Assembly: GCA_041859045.1 (NCBI GenBank)
Contig: JBHELB010000060.1
Coordinates: 1 to 64,000, forward strand
Length of the DNA stretch: 64,000 bases
Direction of reading: 5' to 3'
From: JBHELB01 sp041859045
GTDB lineage: Bacteria; Hydrogenedentota; Hydrogenedentia; Hydrogenedentales; SLHB01
Shown: positions 18,668-28,779 of the stretch, in pieces
Position numbering within the stretch: the stretch's first letter is position 1
How the letters are laid out: every line of letters starts with the position of its first letter
Notes under the pieces: model-generated
Database searches by the model: none
What the model saw: only the letters and a program-made list of their open reading frames with translations
What the model was told of the DNA's origin: nothing
Made by a program: the position numbers and the translations under genes

Positions 18668-18885
18668 TCAGGCTCTCGTTTCCGTGCTTTCCCGGTCCAA
18701 ACTGCCCGAATCACAAGAGTTTTTCAAGAATTCTCCCCGGAGTCTTTCGGTTTTGAGGGACCATTGACCCTTTTTGGCGTGGGGTGTTAGCATGGTCTTT
18801 CGGTCGTAACGACGTGAGCGCCTGCGGGTACTACTTGGAGTAGAGGCTGGCGTTTTCCCCACAGGGCGCAAGGAGCACGGTGGTC

Positions 18886-20910
18886 ATGGCATTCCGGTTT
18901 GGGCGGTGGGTTGGTGTGTGTTTGGTGTTGGCGGCGGCTTGGGCTGGCGCGGAGACCTCGTGCTCCCCCTGCGGCCCGGAGGACGCTTCACCCGAGGCGC
19001 GTGCGGCCTTGGCGGCGGCCGGACACGACCCCGATGCGTGCCTGGTGCTGCTTGAGTGGCGCGAAACCGCTCCGAAATTTCCCGAGACCACCCTGCTAGG
19101 CGTGCATGCCCGCGCCATTGCTCCGGGTTCCGAGCCTTTTGACGTCTATGTTGACCAGGAGCGCCGGGTGGTCGACGCCGACACCCTCGCCTTCTTGGGG
19201 GTAACGCCTAAGAACTGGAACCAGCGTCCCGACGAGACGTTTTCGGAGACTCCTGCGCCGTTTGCCCAAGCGCCGAAGGCCCAGGTAGTGTCAAAAGGAC
19301 CTGCGGCGGGGGTGAGCCATCAGAACACGGTCTTTCCGCCGCTCGATCTCAGCCCGGTATACGACGAAGACGCGAAAAGCCTGGCCAGTGGCGCGAAGGC
19401 TCCTCGCATCGGCGTCTTCCGCGACCTCGACCCGGTCCTGAGCGTCCAGGGCAGCCAGGCTAGCCTCGGCGCCTGGACCGCGCTGACCGACGGCGGCTGG
19501 TTGTGGACGGCGGGAATCACTTCCCCAGCGGCAGTCGGCATACGCGTTCACTTCGCGACGCTGAGCCTGCCTGCGGGCGCGGTCGTTACTGTGCACAACG
19601 CGACCGACCCGAGTGAGGTCTATGGCCCCTACACCGTGCTGCGCAACGCCGAACGCGGTTTGTGGAGTGCAACATGCTTCAGCCCCGAGGTTGTTGTTGA
19701 GTGCTACGTGCCCGCGGGCGCAGATCGCGAGGCCGTCCGGTTGACCGTGGACCGCATCGTGCATATTTACGTCGATTTCGCCTCGTTACCTTGGGCGAAG
19801 GCGGAGAAGGCCGCCGGTTCGTGCAACCTCGATGTAGCGTGCTACCCGGCGTGGGCGAGCGCGGCGCTCGGCGTCGGCGGTATCGGCACCATCGGTTTCA
19901 CCGGCTCGCTGTGGTGCACGGGCAGTCTGCTCGTGGACAAGGATCCAAGCACCAACACCCCGTACTTCATGACGGCCTACCACTGCGTTGGCAACGCGAG
20001 CGAGGCCGACTCGATGGAGGTCTATTGGTTCTACCAGCGTTCCACGTGCGGCGGCTCCACGCCCAACCCCGCATCCGTGCCGCGCAGCAGTAGTGGCGCG
20101 GATTTTTTGGCGGGCACATCGCTGACGTCGGGTTCCGACTTTGCTCTGACCCGGTTGCGCGAAATGCCTCCCGCAGGCGTGACGTATTTGGGGTGGACCA
20201 CGACCGTTCCGGCGCTTCAGACCGCCGTGACGTGCATTCATCATCCCGACGGCGACTACAAGCGGATCTCGTTTGGCGCAGTCGATTCGATGGACTCGAA
20301 TCGCTTCTACATTCAGTGGGCGCAGGGCACAACCGAGCCGGGATCGTCGGGCAGTCCGCTGTTGTTGACCTCGACGCAGCAGTTTGTTGGCCAGTTGCAC
20401 GGGGGATACGCCTCGTGCTCGTCGCCGCTCAGCCTTGATGACTATGGTCGATTCGACGTGACCTATCCGCTCGTTCAGAGCTACCTTGGGTCCACCGCGC
20501 AACAGCCGATCTCTATCTATCCGACGTCGGTGAATGTGGATTCGGGCACCGGCACGATTACGGTTAACGTGTTGAACGCCGCGTCATGGAGTGTCGCCGT
20601 TACGCAGGGCGAATCGTGGTTGACCTACACCCCCCCGGCCACGGGCGCGACCTCGCTGATGCTGACGTATGGACAAAATATCTTCAGCCAGGGGCGCACG
20701 GGGCTCGTGGTGTTCTCGGCGGCCGGATCACAGGCGACGCTCACGGTCACACAAGAGGCGTACAGCAGCACGCCTGTTCGCTGTAACCCTGCGGCGGGAA
20801 CGCTCGGCTCCGGCAGCGATTTCGGAAGCGGCCCGGGCGGACTCGCCGTTCTTGCCGTTCTGATCGCGGTTCTGCCTCGCCTGGCGTTGCGCACACGACC
20901 GAGGCGATAG
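18886..20910 (+). CDS. secreted S1-family serine protease with BACON domain and C-terminal sorting-like tail
   Basis: 674 aa. Signal peptide, then a long propeptide-like N-terminal region to about residue 310. Protease domain: AYHC (His ~366), SDFAL (Asp ~418) and GSSGSP (Ser ~488), most like lysyl-endopeptidase-type trypsins, with several cysteines. A BACON-like beta domain follows (~541-628, with ASWSV and QGESWLTYTP). The tail has GPGG, a hydrophobic helix and RTRPRR, a tripartite surface-sorting pattern. ATG 18886 has AGGAG at 10 nt; GTG 18880 is closer (4 nt). Confidence 0.85.
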   Translation: MAFRFGRWVGVCLVLAAAWAGAETSCSPCGPEDASPEARAALAAAGHDPDACLVLLEWRETAPKFPETTLLGVHARAIAPGSEPFDVYVDQERRVVDADTLAFLGVTPKNWNQRPDETFSETPAPFAQAPKAQVVSKGPAAGVSHQNTVFPPLDLSPVYDEDAKSLASGAKAPRIGVFRDLDPVLSVQGSQASLGAWTALTDGGWLWTAGITSPAAVGIRVHFATLSLPAGAVVTVHNATDPSEVYGPYTVLRNAERGLWSATCFSPEVVVECYVPAGADREAVRLTVDRIVHIYVDFASLPWAKAEKAAGSCNLDVACYPAWASAALGVGGIGTIGFTGSLWCTGSLLVDKDPSTNTPYFMTAYHCVGNASEADSMEVYWFYQRSTCGGSTPNPASVPRSSSGADFLAGTSLTSGSDFALTRLREMPPAGVTYLGWTTTVPALQTAVTCIHHPDGDYKRISFGAVDSMDSNRFYIQWAQGTTEPGSSGSPLLLTSTQQFVGQLHGGYASCSSPLSLDDYGRFDVTYPLVQSYLGSTAQQPISIYPTSVNVDSGTGTITVNVLNAASWSVAVTQGESWLTYTPPATGATSLMLTYGQNIFSQGRTGLVVFSAAGSQATLTVTQEAYSSTPVRCNPAAGTLGSGSDFGSGPGGLAVLAVLIAVLPRLALRTRPRR

Positions 20911-21042
20911 GCGAACCTTTCGCAAAAGAACTTCGTAACGTCTCCGCGGAACCGTCGCGCACAGTCAAAAATGCCCCGCGCATCTACCTGAGCGCGCGTC
21001 CTTCACTCTTTTGCTTTGGCCTATGTCTTCGCGCGCCGAGGT

Positions 21043-21051
21043 TGCTATAAT
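21043..21051 (+). promoter_or_regulatory. extended -10 promoter of mutS
   Basis: TGCTATAAT matches an extended -10 (TGn plus TATAAT at 21046-21051) and ends 8 nt before the mutS ATG at 21060. The transcript would start at or within a few nucleotides of the ATG, and no SD is present. The sequence 17 nt upstream matches TTGACA poorly, as expected for an extended -10. Confidence 0.6.
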
Positions 21052-21059
21052 CCCCCGTT

Positions 21060-23696
21060 ATGACGACCACTTGGGCACGGCTAGAAGACATCGCACAACA
21101 CAAGATCACGCCGATGCTCCGCCAGTATATCGACGCCAAGGCGGAGAGCGGCGGGTCCCTGTTGTTTTTCCGCATGGGCGACTTCTACGAGATGTTTTTC
21201 GAGGACGCCATCGAGGCGGCGCAGGTGCTCGGGCTTACGTTGACCTCGCGCGACCGGCTCGACGAGGGACTGCGCGTGCCGATGGCGGGCGTGCCGGTGC
21301 GCGCGGTGGATACGTACCTGGCCCGTCTCATTCGCGCGGGGCGCACGGTGGCGATCTGCGATCAGATCGAGGACCCGAAGGAAGCGCGCGGCGTGGTGAA
21401 GCGCGCTATTGTGCGCACGGTGACGCCGGGTACGGTCATCGAGCCCAGCCTGCTCGAGGAAGGCGCGAACAATTACCTGGGCGCCGTGTGGTGGCATGAT
21501 GGGCGGGCCGGATTGGCGCTGTGCGACGCGACGACGGGCGAGTTTCTGACCGCGCAGATCGAGCGCGATGCCGAGCGGGTTATTCACGACGAACTCACGC
21601 GCATGGCGCCGGTGGAGGTCTTGCTCTGCGCCGATGATGAAGGCGAGTTTGCCGAGCGCTTGCGCGAACGTTTTCCCGAGACGCCGTTCCGCGCGTGCGC
21701 CGTGGACGATTTCGATCCTGCACTGGCGAAGGATCGGCTGCTCGACCGGTTTGAACTGGGCACGCTGAAGGGCATTGGGCTTGACGACGCGCCGGAAGCG
21801 CTGGCGTGCGCAGGCGCGATTGTCGCGTACCTCGCGCAGACCCAGCGCGAGGCCGCGCCGCAACTCCGCCTGCCGCGCCGATATGCGCCGTCGCAGTACG
21901 TTGTGCTCGACGGCAACACGCAGCGCAACCTCGAACTCGTCGATTCGATCATGCTCAAAGGCCGCCGCGGCACGCTGCTCAGCGTGCTCGATCGCACGGC
22001 AACAAGCATGGGCGCGCGCAAACTGCGCCAATGGATCCTGCATCCGTTGATGGACGTTGCGGCGATTCGCGCGCGGCTTGACGCGATAGAGGAGTTGGTT
22101 TCGAATACCGAGGCGCGGCTGGCGCTACGCGAGATTCTGAAAGGCATCGGCGATCTCGAACGCCTCATGGGCCGCATCACCGCGCGCGCGGCAAACGCCC
22201 GCGAGGTGAAGTCGTTGGGTGTGTCGCTTGAGCGGACGGCGGAACTGAAACCCGCGTTGGCGTTCGCGCAGACCCCGATGCTGGCCGAGTTGCGCGAGCA
22301 GATGGATGAACTCGCGGATGTGGCGCAGTGGGTCGCGGCGGCGTTGGTGGACGAGCCGCCCGCGACGGTGCTCGAAGGCGGGATGATCCGCGACGGGTAC
22401 AACGCGGAACTCGATCGACTGCACGATCTCGTGCGCGGCGGGCGCGACTGGATCGCCACGTTGCAGCGCGAAGAATCCGCGCGCACGGGCATTCCGAATC
22501 TGCGCGTCGGGTATAACAAGGTCTTTGGGTATTACATCGAGATCACTCGCTCGTACGCGGACAAAGTGCCGCCGGACTATGAGCGCAAACAGACTTTGGT
22601 GAACGCCGAGCGCTATGTCACGCCGGGACTAAAGGCGCGCGAGGAAGAGATCGTTACCGCGCAGGACCGCATGCAGCGGCTCGAGTACGACCTGTTTGCG
22701 GCGCTACGCGATCGCATTGCGGGGCAGGCGCGCCGCGTGCAGGAAACCGCGGACGCGGTCGCGGTGCTTGACGTGCTGTGGTCGTTCGCGGACACGGCGA
22801 TCACCAAAAACTACTGCAAGCCGGAAATCGACGACGGCGAGGTAATCCACATTCGCGATGGACGCCATCCCGTGGTCGAAGACCTAATGAAGCGCGGGGA
22901 GTTCGTGCCAAACGACGCGTTGCTCGATCCCTCGGGCGCGGTGTTGCAGATTGTTACCGGGCCGAACATGGCCGGTAAATCGACATACCTGCGCCAGGTG
23001 GCGTTGATCGTGCTCATGGCGCAGATCGGGTGCTACGTGCCTGCGGCGTCGGCGCGAGTGGGCGTGGTGGATCGTATTTTCACGCGCGTCGGGGCGGCGG
23101 ACAATCTTGTGCGCGGCGAGAGTACGTTCATGGTCGAGATGATCGAGACCGCGAACATCCTCAACACGGCGACCGCGCGCAGTCTGCTGGTGCTCGACGA
23201 GATCGGGCGCGGCACGAGCACATTCGACGGCATCAGTATCGCGTGGTCGGTGGCCGAGCATATTCACGACACCATCCGCGCAAAGACGCTGTTCGCCACG
23301 CACTATCACGAGTTGACCGAACTCGTGCACAAACTCCCGCGCGCAAAAAATCTCAGCGTGGCCGTGCGCGAGTGGAGCGGGAAAGTGGTGTTCTTGTACC
23401 GCATCGTCGAGGGCGGCGCGGACCACAGTTACGGCATTCAGGTGGCCAAACTCGCCGGGCTGCCGCGCAGCGTGTTGTCACGCGCGCGCGCGATCTTGGC
23501 CGCGCTCGAATCCGGCGACACCGCGGCGCTTGGCCTGCCGCAACAGATGGACCTTTTCTCCGCGCCGGGTGAGACGGCAGTGCCGAAGAAACCCACGGCG
23601 CTTGAGCAGGAAATTGCCCGTCTCAACCCCGATGAACTGTCGCCGCGCGACGCGCAGGAATTCTTGTATCACTTGAAAGATCTGTTGGAACAGTAA
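21060..23696 (+). CDS. mutS: DNA mismatch repair protein MutS
   Basis: 878 aa, full length. The N-terminal mismatch-binding domain has GDFYEMFFEDA with the Phe-x-Glu wedge. Then come connector, core and clamp domains. The ATPase has Walker A GPNMAGKST (about residues 634-642), Walker B LLVLDEIGRGTSTFDG, and TLFATHYHELTEL. A short C-terminal tail ends LYHLKDLLEQ. No mutL beside it. Ends before a strong terminator shared with the convergent mannosidase. Confidence 0.97.
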   Translation: MTTTWARLEDIAQHKITPMLRQYIDAKAESGGSLLFFRMGDFYEMFFEDAIEAAQVLGLTLTSRDRLDEGLRVPMAGVPVRAVDTYLARLIRAGRTVAICDQIEDPKEARGVVKRAIVRTVTPGTVIEPSLLEEGANNYLGAVWWHDGRAGLALCDATTGEFLTAQIERDAERVIHDELTRMAPVEVLLCADDEGEFAERLRERFPETPFRACAVDDFDPALAKDRLLDRFELGTLKGIGLDDAPEALACAGAIVAYLAQTQREAAPQLRLPRRYAPSQYVVLDGNTQRNLELVDSIMLKGRRGTLLSVLDRTATSMGARKLRQWILHPLMDVAAIRARLDAIEELVSNTEARLALREILKGIGDLERLMGRITARAANAREVKSLGVSLERTAELKPALAFAQTPMLAELREQMDELADVAQWVAAALVDEPPATVLEGGMIRDGYNAELDRLHDLVRGGRDWIATLQREESARTGIPNLRVGYNKVFGYYIEITRSYADKVPPDYERKQTLVNAERYVTPGLKAREEEIVTAQDRMQRLEYDLFAALRDRIAGQARRVQETADAVAVLDVLWSFADTAITKNYCKPEIDDGEVIHIRDGRHPVVEDLMKRGEFVPNDALLDPSGAVLQIVTGPNMAGKSTYLRQVALIVLMAQIGCYVPAASARVGVVDRIFTRVGAADNLVRGESTFMVEMIETANILNTATARSLLVLDEIGRGTSTFDGISIAWSVAEHIHDTIRAKTLFATHYHELTELVHKLPRAKNLSVAVREWSGKVVFLYRIVEGGADHSYGIQVAKLAGLPRSVLSRARAILAALESGDTAALGLPQQMDLFSAPGETAVPKKPTALEQEIARLNPDELSPRDAQEFLYHLKDLLEQ

Positions 23697-23706
23697 AAAG
23701 AGAGCC

Positions 23707-23745
23707 GGGGAAAACGCGCAGCGTGTCGTTTTCCCCGCCTTTTTT
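23707..23745. terminator. bidirectional rho-independent terminator
   Basis: Stem GGGGAAAACG (23707-23716) / CGTTTTCCCC (23727-23736), 10 bp, followed by GCC and six T residues (23740-23745). It overlaps the last codon of the convergent mannosidase gene and serves mutS; the A-rich left flank would serve the other strand. Confidence 0.9.
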
Positions 23746-26700
23746 ATTGCGCGATTTTGATGGTGCGAATCTCGAACGGCTTCACATAGAGTTCCAAGCG
23801 ATTTCCGTCGAGTTTGAGCGGTGTATCGTTTTCTTCGAGCAGATCGCATTCGGTGACGCGCCGCGGCGTCTCGGCGAACTCAAGCGTCACCGGCCCGCGA
23901 TGGCCGTGCGCCTCGTAGAACCGCACGACGATGGCGTCGCTGTCCTCCGCGCGCTTGATTGTGTCGACGACAAGGCGATCGCTGTCCACGCGCAGGAACG
24001 CGTATTCAGCCGGAAGCGGTCCATTTTGCCCCGGCGCGGCGTGTTCGGCGATCAGCGGCGCGTTGAGGTCGAATCCTTCCTGCACCGTGCCGTTGCGCCA
24101 GTCGCCGGTATGCGGATAGAGCGCATAGGTGAAATGGTGCTCGCCCTCGTCAGCGTTGGGATCGGGCTCGATCGACGCGCGCAGCAGCGACAACCGCAGC
24201 ACATTGCCTTTCACATCCCACCCGTACTTACAATCGTTGAGCAAACTCACACCGTAGTCGCCTTCCGAGAGGTCCGCCCAGCGCAGTCCCGGCACCTCAA
24301 ACTCCGCCGCTTCGAACTCGTGATTGGTGTGCGTCGCGCGTTCGATAGCCGCCGCCTGAATCTCGAACGTGGCGCGCGTCGCGCGAATGTCCACAGGGAA
24401 CGCGACCTTCAGCAGCGTCTGTTTTTCGTTCCAGTCCACATGCGTGACGAATTCCACGCGCCGTGCCCCGGCGCACAACGTGATGTCTTGCGTGATGACA
24501 CTCTTCTCGTTGCGGCGGCGCACGCGAATGACGGCGCGCAACGGTCCGGACTCCACCAGGTCCACCGATTCGGCGGGGTCGGGTTCCCACTGCGTGTCTT
24601 CAAAGTTGAAGTCGACTTCCCACGCGTTGCTGCGGTGCGGGCGGTCGTCGAAAAGTTGCAGCACGTTGCCTTTTTGGCCCGGCGCGATCGCCTCGCGCGC
24701 GCTTTCCTTGTCGAACACGCTCAGCGCGCGGCCGTCGCCGTCCAGCGTCACACGCAAGAGCGCATTTTCGAGGCAATTGGTTGCCGCCTGCAACGCCGGG
24801 GTTATGTCGGGCGGGCATTCGCCCGGCATGAGCGTGAACGTGGCCCAGCCCAGCGGCGGCACGTCGTCCGCGGCGAAGAGCAGCGCGCCGTCCGCGGCGA
24901 CCTGATGCGCGACGACCGTGCCGTCGCCGCGTCGCACATGAAACGTACCCTTCGGACGTGGCCCGGTGTAGGTGACGATGCCGCTGCGGCTCCAGGACAG
25001 CGTGTTGAATACGACGACGGGCGTGCCTTCGGCAGGCGTGGCGATGCGGCGCGTAAGGGTCGTGACGGCGTCGGTGCGCACGTCGTCGATCAATTGCTGC
25101 GCCTCGGCGTAATCGCGGTCGGCGGTCGTGTAGACCTCCTGAATGGAGGAGCCAGGAAGGATATCGTGAAACTGGTTCAGGAGCACGATTTCCCAGGCCG
25201 CCCGCAGTTTCTCGTGCGCGTACGGGGCACCTTCGAGCAAACTGAGTGCGCTCAGGAATTCCGCGTCGTGGAGACCGTGTTCGCATTTCCGGTTGTTGCG
25301 TTTTGTGCGCGCCTGCGCCGTTTGGCAGCCACGATGCACTTCGAGGTACAACTCGCTGTTCCACACCGGCAGCGCGTCGAGATCGCAGACCTGGGGCAGG
25401 CGTTTGAAGTACTCCGTCAGCGTGCTGAACGAGCTCTCGGGGAAACCGACGATGTTGGCGAGTCGTTTGCAGCGCTCGACGATTTCGAGGGTGGGTCCGC
25501 CGCCGCCGTCGCCCCAGCCGACCGTGTAGGGGATCTCACGGACCTTGTCTTTCTGCTTGAACTGTTTGAAGTGCTCCGTTACTTCATGAATACGTGTGAC
25601 GGAGCCGTAGGAAAACGGCATGATCGTCGGAATGCGCGAGCCGTCGGGACCTTCCCAGTGGAACGCGCTGTACGGAAACTCGGTGTGCTCGCCCCACCAC
25701 AGCTTGGTGGTGGCGAACGCCTCGAGCCCCGCCTTGCGCATCATCTGCGGCATTGACCACGCAAACCCGAAACAATCCGGCACCCACGCCATGCGCGGGC
25801 GAACACCGAAGTTGTCGCGGAAAAAGCGAATGCCGTACATGAACTGTCGCACCATCGATTCGGCGGACGTCATGTTGCAGTCCGGCTCGACGTAGAATGC
25901 GCCGGCGGGATCCCAGCGGCCTTCTTTCACGCGGCGTTTGACCTGCTCGAACAGCGCCGGTTGGTCTTTAGCGAGATAGGCGTACTGCAGCGGCTGACTG
26001 TGCGAGAAGCGGAATTCCGGATAGCGGTCCATGAGGCGCAGCGCGTTCGAGACCGTGCGCGCGATCTTGCGGCGCGTCTCGCGCACCGGCCACATCCACG
26101 CCGTGTCGATATGGGAATGACCGATGATGGCCATTTTCCCCAGGCCGGGCGTGGAAGGAAACGCCTTGAGCCCTTCCTTGAGCACTGCGCGCGCCCGGTT
26201 CAGCGATTCATAGTACGCGGGCGTGCGCGGGTGGCGGATGTCGACCGTGAGCGAGGCGCGTTGCACGAGATCGAGCAGACGCTGGCGCGGCGTGTAGTCC
26301 GCAGGGAGTTGGCTTAGCACCTCGAGCAGGATTGTGATGTCCCAGTAGAGGTTCCACGGTTCGGGATGCATCACGGCGAGATCGGCGTACTCGAAGATGT
26401 GGAAGTTCTCGCATTCCTGCGCCGCGATGGACTCAATCACGATCTCGAAGCGCTCGCCGCCCTTGGCCTTTTCGGCCAGAAGGATTTCGTCACGGTTGCG
26501 ATCGAGTCCCTGATACGGCATGCCGTTGAGATACGCCAGTGAGTTGCCGTGAGGACCTTGATGAGGTCGGATCAGCGCAACCACCCGCTGGCCCGCCATT
26601 TCGGCAGGGATCTCGGCGGTCATGCGAAACCACATCATCTCGTCTTTGCCGCCCCAGCGCGTTTTCAGGGCGAACGGTTTCCAGCCTTCCGTGGGAATTG

Positions 26701-26845
26701 GGGCGACATGCGTACCCTTCCCGCGGTGGAGCGCCTCAATGGGGCCGATCCGTTGCCGGTGTTCGTAGACCGTGGCCAAGACTTCGCGCATGCGAAGCAT
26801 GATTTGTTTGGTGATGATGCCGCGTTCGGCCTCGAAGTGGGACAT
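23744..26845 (-). CDS. GH38 alpha-mannosidase
   Basis: 1033 aa. The catalytic N-domain holds the zinc-site motif IGHSHIDTAWMWP and the nucleophile region WVPDCFGFAWSMPQ, with AESMVRQFMYG between. The middle and beta-rich C-terminal domains follow, as in prokaryotic GH38 enzymes. No signal peptide, so cytosolic, acting on imported manno-oligosaccharides. AAAGGG SD 7 nt from ATG. The divergent porin gene could supply sugars, a plausible but unproven link. Confidence 0.92.
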   Translation of the reverse strand: MSHFEAERGIITKQIMLRMREVLATVYEHRQRIGPIEALHRGKGTHVAPIPTEGWKPFALKTRWGGKDEMMWFRMTAEIPAEMAGQRVVALIRPHQGPHGNSLAYLNGMPYQGLDRNRDEILLAEKAKGGERFEIVIESIAAQECENFHIFEYADLAVMHPEPWNLYWDITILLEVLSQLPADYTPRQRLLDLVQRASLTVDIRHPRTPAYYESLNRARAVLKEGLKAFPSTPGLGKMAIIGHSHIDTAWMWPVRETRRKIARTVSNALRLMDRYPEFRFSHSQPLQYAYLAKDQPALFEQVKRRVKEGRWDPAGAFYVEPDCNMTSAESMVRQFMYGIRFFRDNFGVRPRMAWVPDCFGFAWSMPQMMRKAGLEAFATTKLWWGEHTEFPYSAFHWEGPDGSRIPTIMPFSYGSVTRIHEVTEHFKQFKQKDKVREIPYTVGWGDGGGGPTLEIVERCKRLANIVGFPESSFSTLTEYFKRLPQVCDLDALPVWNSELYLEVHRGCQTAQARTKRNNRKCEHGLHDAEFLSALSLLEGAPYAHEKLRAAWEIVLLNQFHDILPGSSIQEVYTTADRDYAEAQQLIDDVRTDAVTTLTRRIATPAEGTPVVVFNTLSWSRSGIVTYTGPRPKGTFHVRRGDGTVVAHQVAADGALLFAADDVPPLGWATFTLMPGECPPDITPALQAATNCLENALLRVTLDGDGRALSVFDKESAREAIAPGQKGNVLQLFDDRPHRSNAWEVDFNFEDTQWEPDPAESVDLVESGPLRAVIRVRRRNEKSVITQDITLCAGARRVEFVTHVDWNEKQTLLKVAFPVDIRATRATFEIQAAAIERATHTNHEFEAAEFEVPGLRWADLSEGDYGVSLLNDCKYGWDVKGNVLRLSLLRASIEPDPNADEGEHHFTYALYPHTGDWRNGTVQEGFDLNAPLIAEHAAPGQNGPLPAEYAFLRVDSDRLVVDTIKRAEDSDAIVVRFYEAHGHRGPVTLEFAETPRRVTECDLLEENDTPLKLDGNRLELYVKPFEIRTIKIAQ

Positions 26846-26928
26846 GACTGCACCCTTTCCCTATTTGAAGTCATGCACAGAGCGGAAGAGCGGCGATCCT
26901 GCCGGAGAGGGTGCGGGGAATTCAAATC

Positions 26929-26950
26929 GGGGCGATTTTTGGGGCGATTT
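26929..26950. repeat. two tandem GGGGCGATTT units, 12-nt period
   Basis: GGGGCGATTT at 26929-26938 and again at 26941-26950, in the spacer between divergent mannosidase and porin genes. One helical turn plus spacing fits a regulator site, but two short copies could be chance. Confidence 0.35.
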
Positions 26951-26990
26951 GCAAGGAGAGAAAAACCGCTCGATTCGAGTGTGGGAAATA

Positions 26991-26999
26991 TGCTATATA
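26991..26999 (+). promoter_or_regulatory. candidate extended -10 promoter of the porin gene
   Basis: TGCTATATA (26991-26999) matches TGn plus a -10 hexamer, 123 nt before the porin ATG. No convincing -35. Leaves a leader of about 115 nt. Confidence 0.35.
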
Positions 27000-27122
27000 C
27001 GCGGAACCTTCCAGGCTGGTGTAGCACAGGGGAATGTGCGGGTCTGGCGTAGCGCACGCAGTATCGCGAGACGCGTGGGGGTGGGGTTTTACAGCGGAGA
27101 ACGTGTAAGGGGGAACTGAGCC

Positions 27123-28691
27123 ATGCGACGACTGTTGATTCTCGTGGGCGCCCTGCTGCTTTCTGGAGCAGCGTGGGCTGAGCTGCAGAACGTCACGGTG
27201 GGCGGTGAAATCCGCGTCCGTGGACGTTACTACATGAACACCTTTAACGACCGTAACCCTGGGCAGGCCGGGGCGATCGGGCGCGAGGTGCGTATCCCGA
27301 ACTTTTTCCTGGCGAAGCGGCCGATCGGCCCGAATGGCGTGTCGTCACTGTTCGACTGGGACAGCGAGCGCGCGGACTGGCATTTCTACGAGACCGCCAC
27401 GCTGCTGAACTTCAAAGCCGATTTCACCGACAACGTGTCGGCGTTTGTCGAGCTGTATGATTTCAATCAGTGGGGCGAAGATTTCCGCTCGAACTACATC
27501 ACGGGCGCCGACAACCGCGCCGTGACCAACGACGACATCGAGATCAATCAGTCGTACATCCAGATGGCCGAAGTGGGCGGTCTGCCGCTGCAGATTCGCG
27601 TTGGCCGTCAGGCGTTGAAATTCGGCCGCGGCTGGGTCGTCAGCGATATGCTGACCCCGACGCAGCGCCTGTCGTTCGACGGCGTGCGCGCCACGTACAG
27701 CGTGGACGATTTCGATGTGGACGTGTTCGCGACCAAGCTGGCCGAGAATTCCCCGGTGGAGCAGGACGGCGACGTCGATTTCTACGGCATTTACGCGACC
27801 TACAAGGCGCTTGAGCCGATCGACATCTCCGCGTACTGGATGTGGCTGCGCGACGCTCGCAGTCTGAACGACACGAACCGTCTGTGGTTCGGCGAGTGGA
27901 TTGAGAACGTGTTGAATCTTGACGACTACGACGTGACCAACCTGCACACGGTCGGTCTGCGCGCGTGGGGCAAGTATGAAGGCTTCGACTACGACCTCGA
28001 AGGCGCGTACCAGTTCGGCGATGCCGACGCGCACGGCCGCGGTTTCCGTCCGTTCGGCTTCACCTACGGCGACGACGGCGCGGAGTATGACAACTGGGCG
28101 ATCGAGTTTAACGGCGGCTACACCTTCGACACGACGTGGAATCCCCGCGTGTTGGTGATGGGCAGCTACTTCGGCGGCGAAGACAACCGCGACATCAGCT
28201 TCGGCGAATGGTTGAATCCGTTCTACACGCCGGAAGCCAGCGTGTCGTTCAACCGCCTGTTCTCCGATCTGAACCACATGCCGGTCGTCAACGACAACGG
28301 CAGCATCTCGAACTTCGCGCAGCTCGGCCTGGGCGTGGAAGCGAAGCCGCTCGACAACATCACGGTTCATTTCCACATTGCCAAGGACTGGGTCGTTGCC
28401 CCGTTCGATTACCCGCGTTTCGTCAAGATCGGCAAGTTCCGCGTGCCGCTGGCGCCGAATCTGAGCTTCTGGACGCAGGAAATGAGCGACGACATCGGCT
28501 GGGAAGCCGCGCTGTGGGTGAAGTACGATTACTCGAAGGACCTCTACTTCTTGTTGTACTATAACCACCTGTTTACCGGCGATGCGACCAGCGACGGCGC
28601 GTTCATCCAGTTCAACGGCACCGACTTCAACGGCGGTACCGACAGCGACGATGGCGACTATGTCTTCTGGATGGCGGTGTTGAAGTTCTAG
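27123..28691 (+). CDS. outer-membrane porin, alginate-export-like
   Basis: 522 aa. Signal peptide of 19 residues ending A-W-A, then alternating amphipathic beta strands throughout and a C-terminal aromatic strand ending MAVLKF, typical of outer-membrane barrels (Phe last). Internal blocks such as QIRVGRQALKFGRGWVVSDM and LSFDGVRATY resemble the alginate-export (AlgE-like) family. Codon use is strongly biased, suggesting high expression. SD AAGGGGG 9 nt before ATG; a strong terminator follows. Confidence 0.82.
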   Translation: MRRLLILVGALLLSGAAWAELQNVTVGGEIRVRGRYYMNTFNDRNPGQAGAIGREVRIPNFFLAKRPIGPNGVSSLFDWDSERADWHFYETATLLNFKADFTDNVSAFVELYDFNQWGEDFRSNYITGADNRAVTNDDIEINQSYIQMAEVGGLPLQIRVGRQALKFGRGWVVSDMLTPTQRLSFDGVRATYSVDDFDVDVFATKLAENSPVEQDGDVDFYGIYATYKALEPIDISAYWMWLRDARSLNDTNRLWFGEWIENVLNLDDYDVTNLHTVGLRAWGKYEGFDYDLEGAYQFGDADAHGRGFRPFGFTYGDDGAEYDNWAIEFNGGYTFDTTWNPRVLVMGSYFGGEDNRDISFGEWLNPFYTPEASVSFNRLFSDLNHMPVVNDNGSISNFAQLGLGVEAKPLDNITVHFHIAKDWVVAPFDYPRFVKIGKFRVPLAPNLSFWTQEMSDDIGWEAALWVKYDYSKDLYFLLYYNHLFTGDATSDGAFIQFNGTDFNGGTDSDDGDYVFWMAVLKF

Positions 28692-28714
28692 AGCGTTTGG
28701 CCTGTGACGCAACG

Positions 28715-28755
28715 AAGGCCGCACCCGCGCCGGTTTGGAGTGGGTGCGGCCTTTT
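28715..28755 (+). terminator. rho-independent terminator after the porin gene
   Basis: A perfect 12-bp stem AAGGCCGCACCC (28715-28726) / GGGTGCGGCCTT (28742-28753) ends in TTTT. It separates the porin transcript from the CheX-like gene that starts 25 nt later. Confidence 0.9.
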
Positions 28756-28779
28756 GACTATGCAAGAGGGAGTCCGGGC

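Noticed and set aside
23723..25756. 677-aa open frame opposite the GH38 gene
   Set aside because: Starts inside the mutS terminator, overlaps a certain gene throughout and has no domain pattern.
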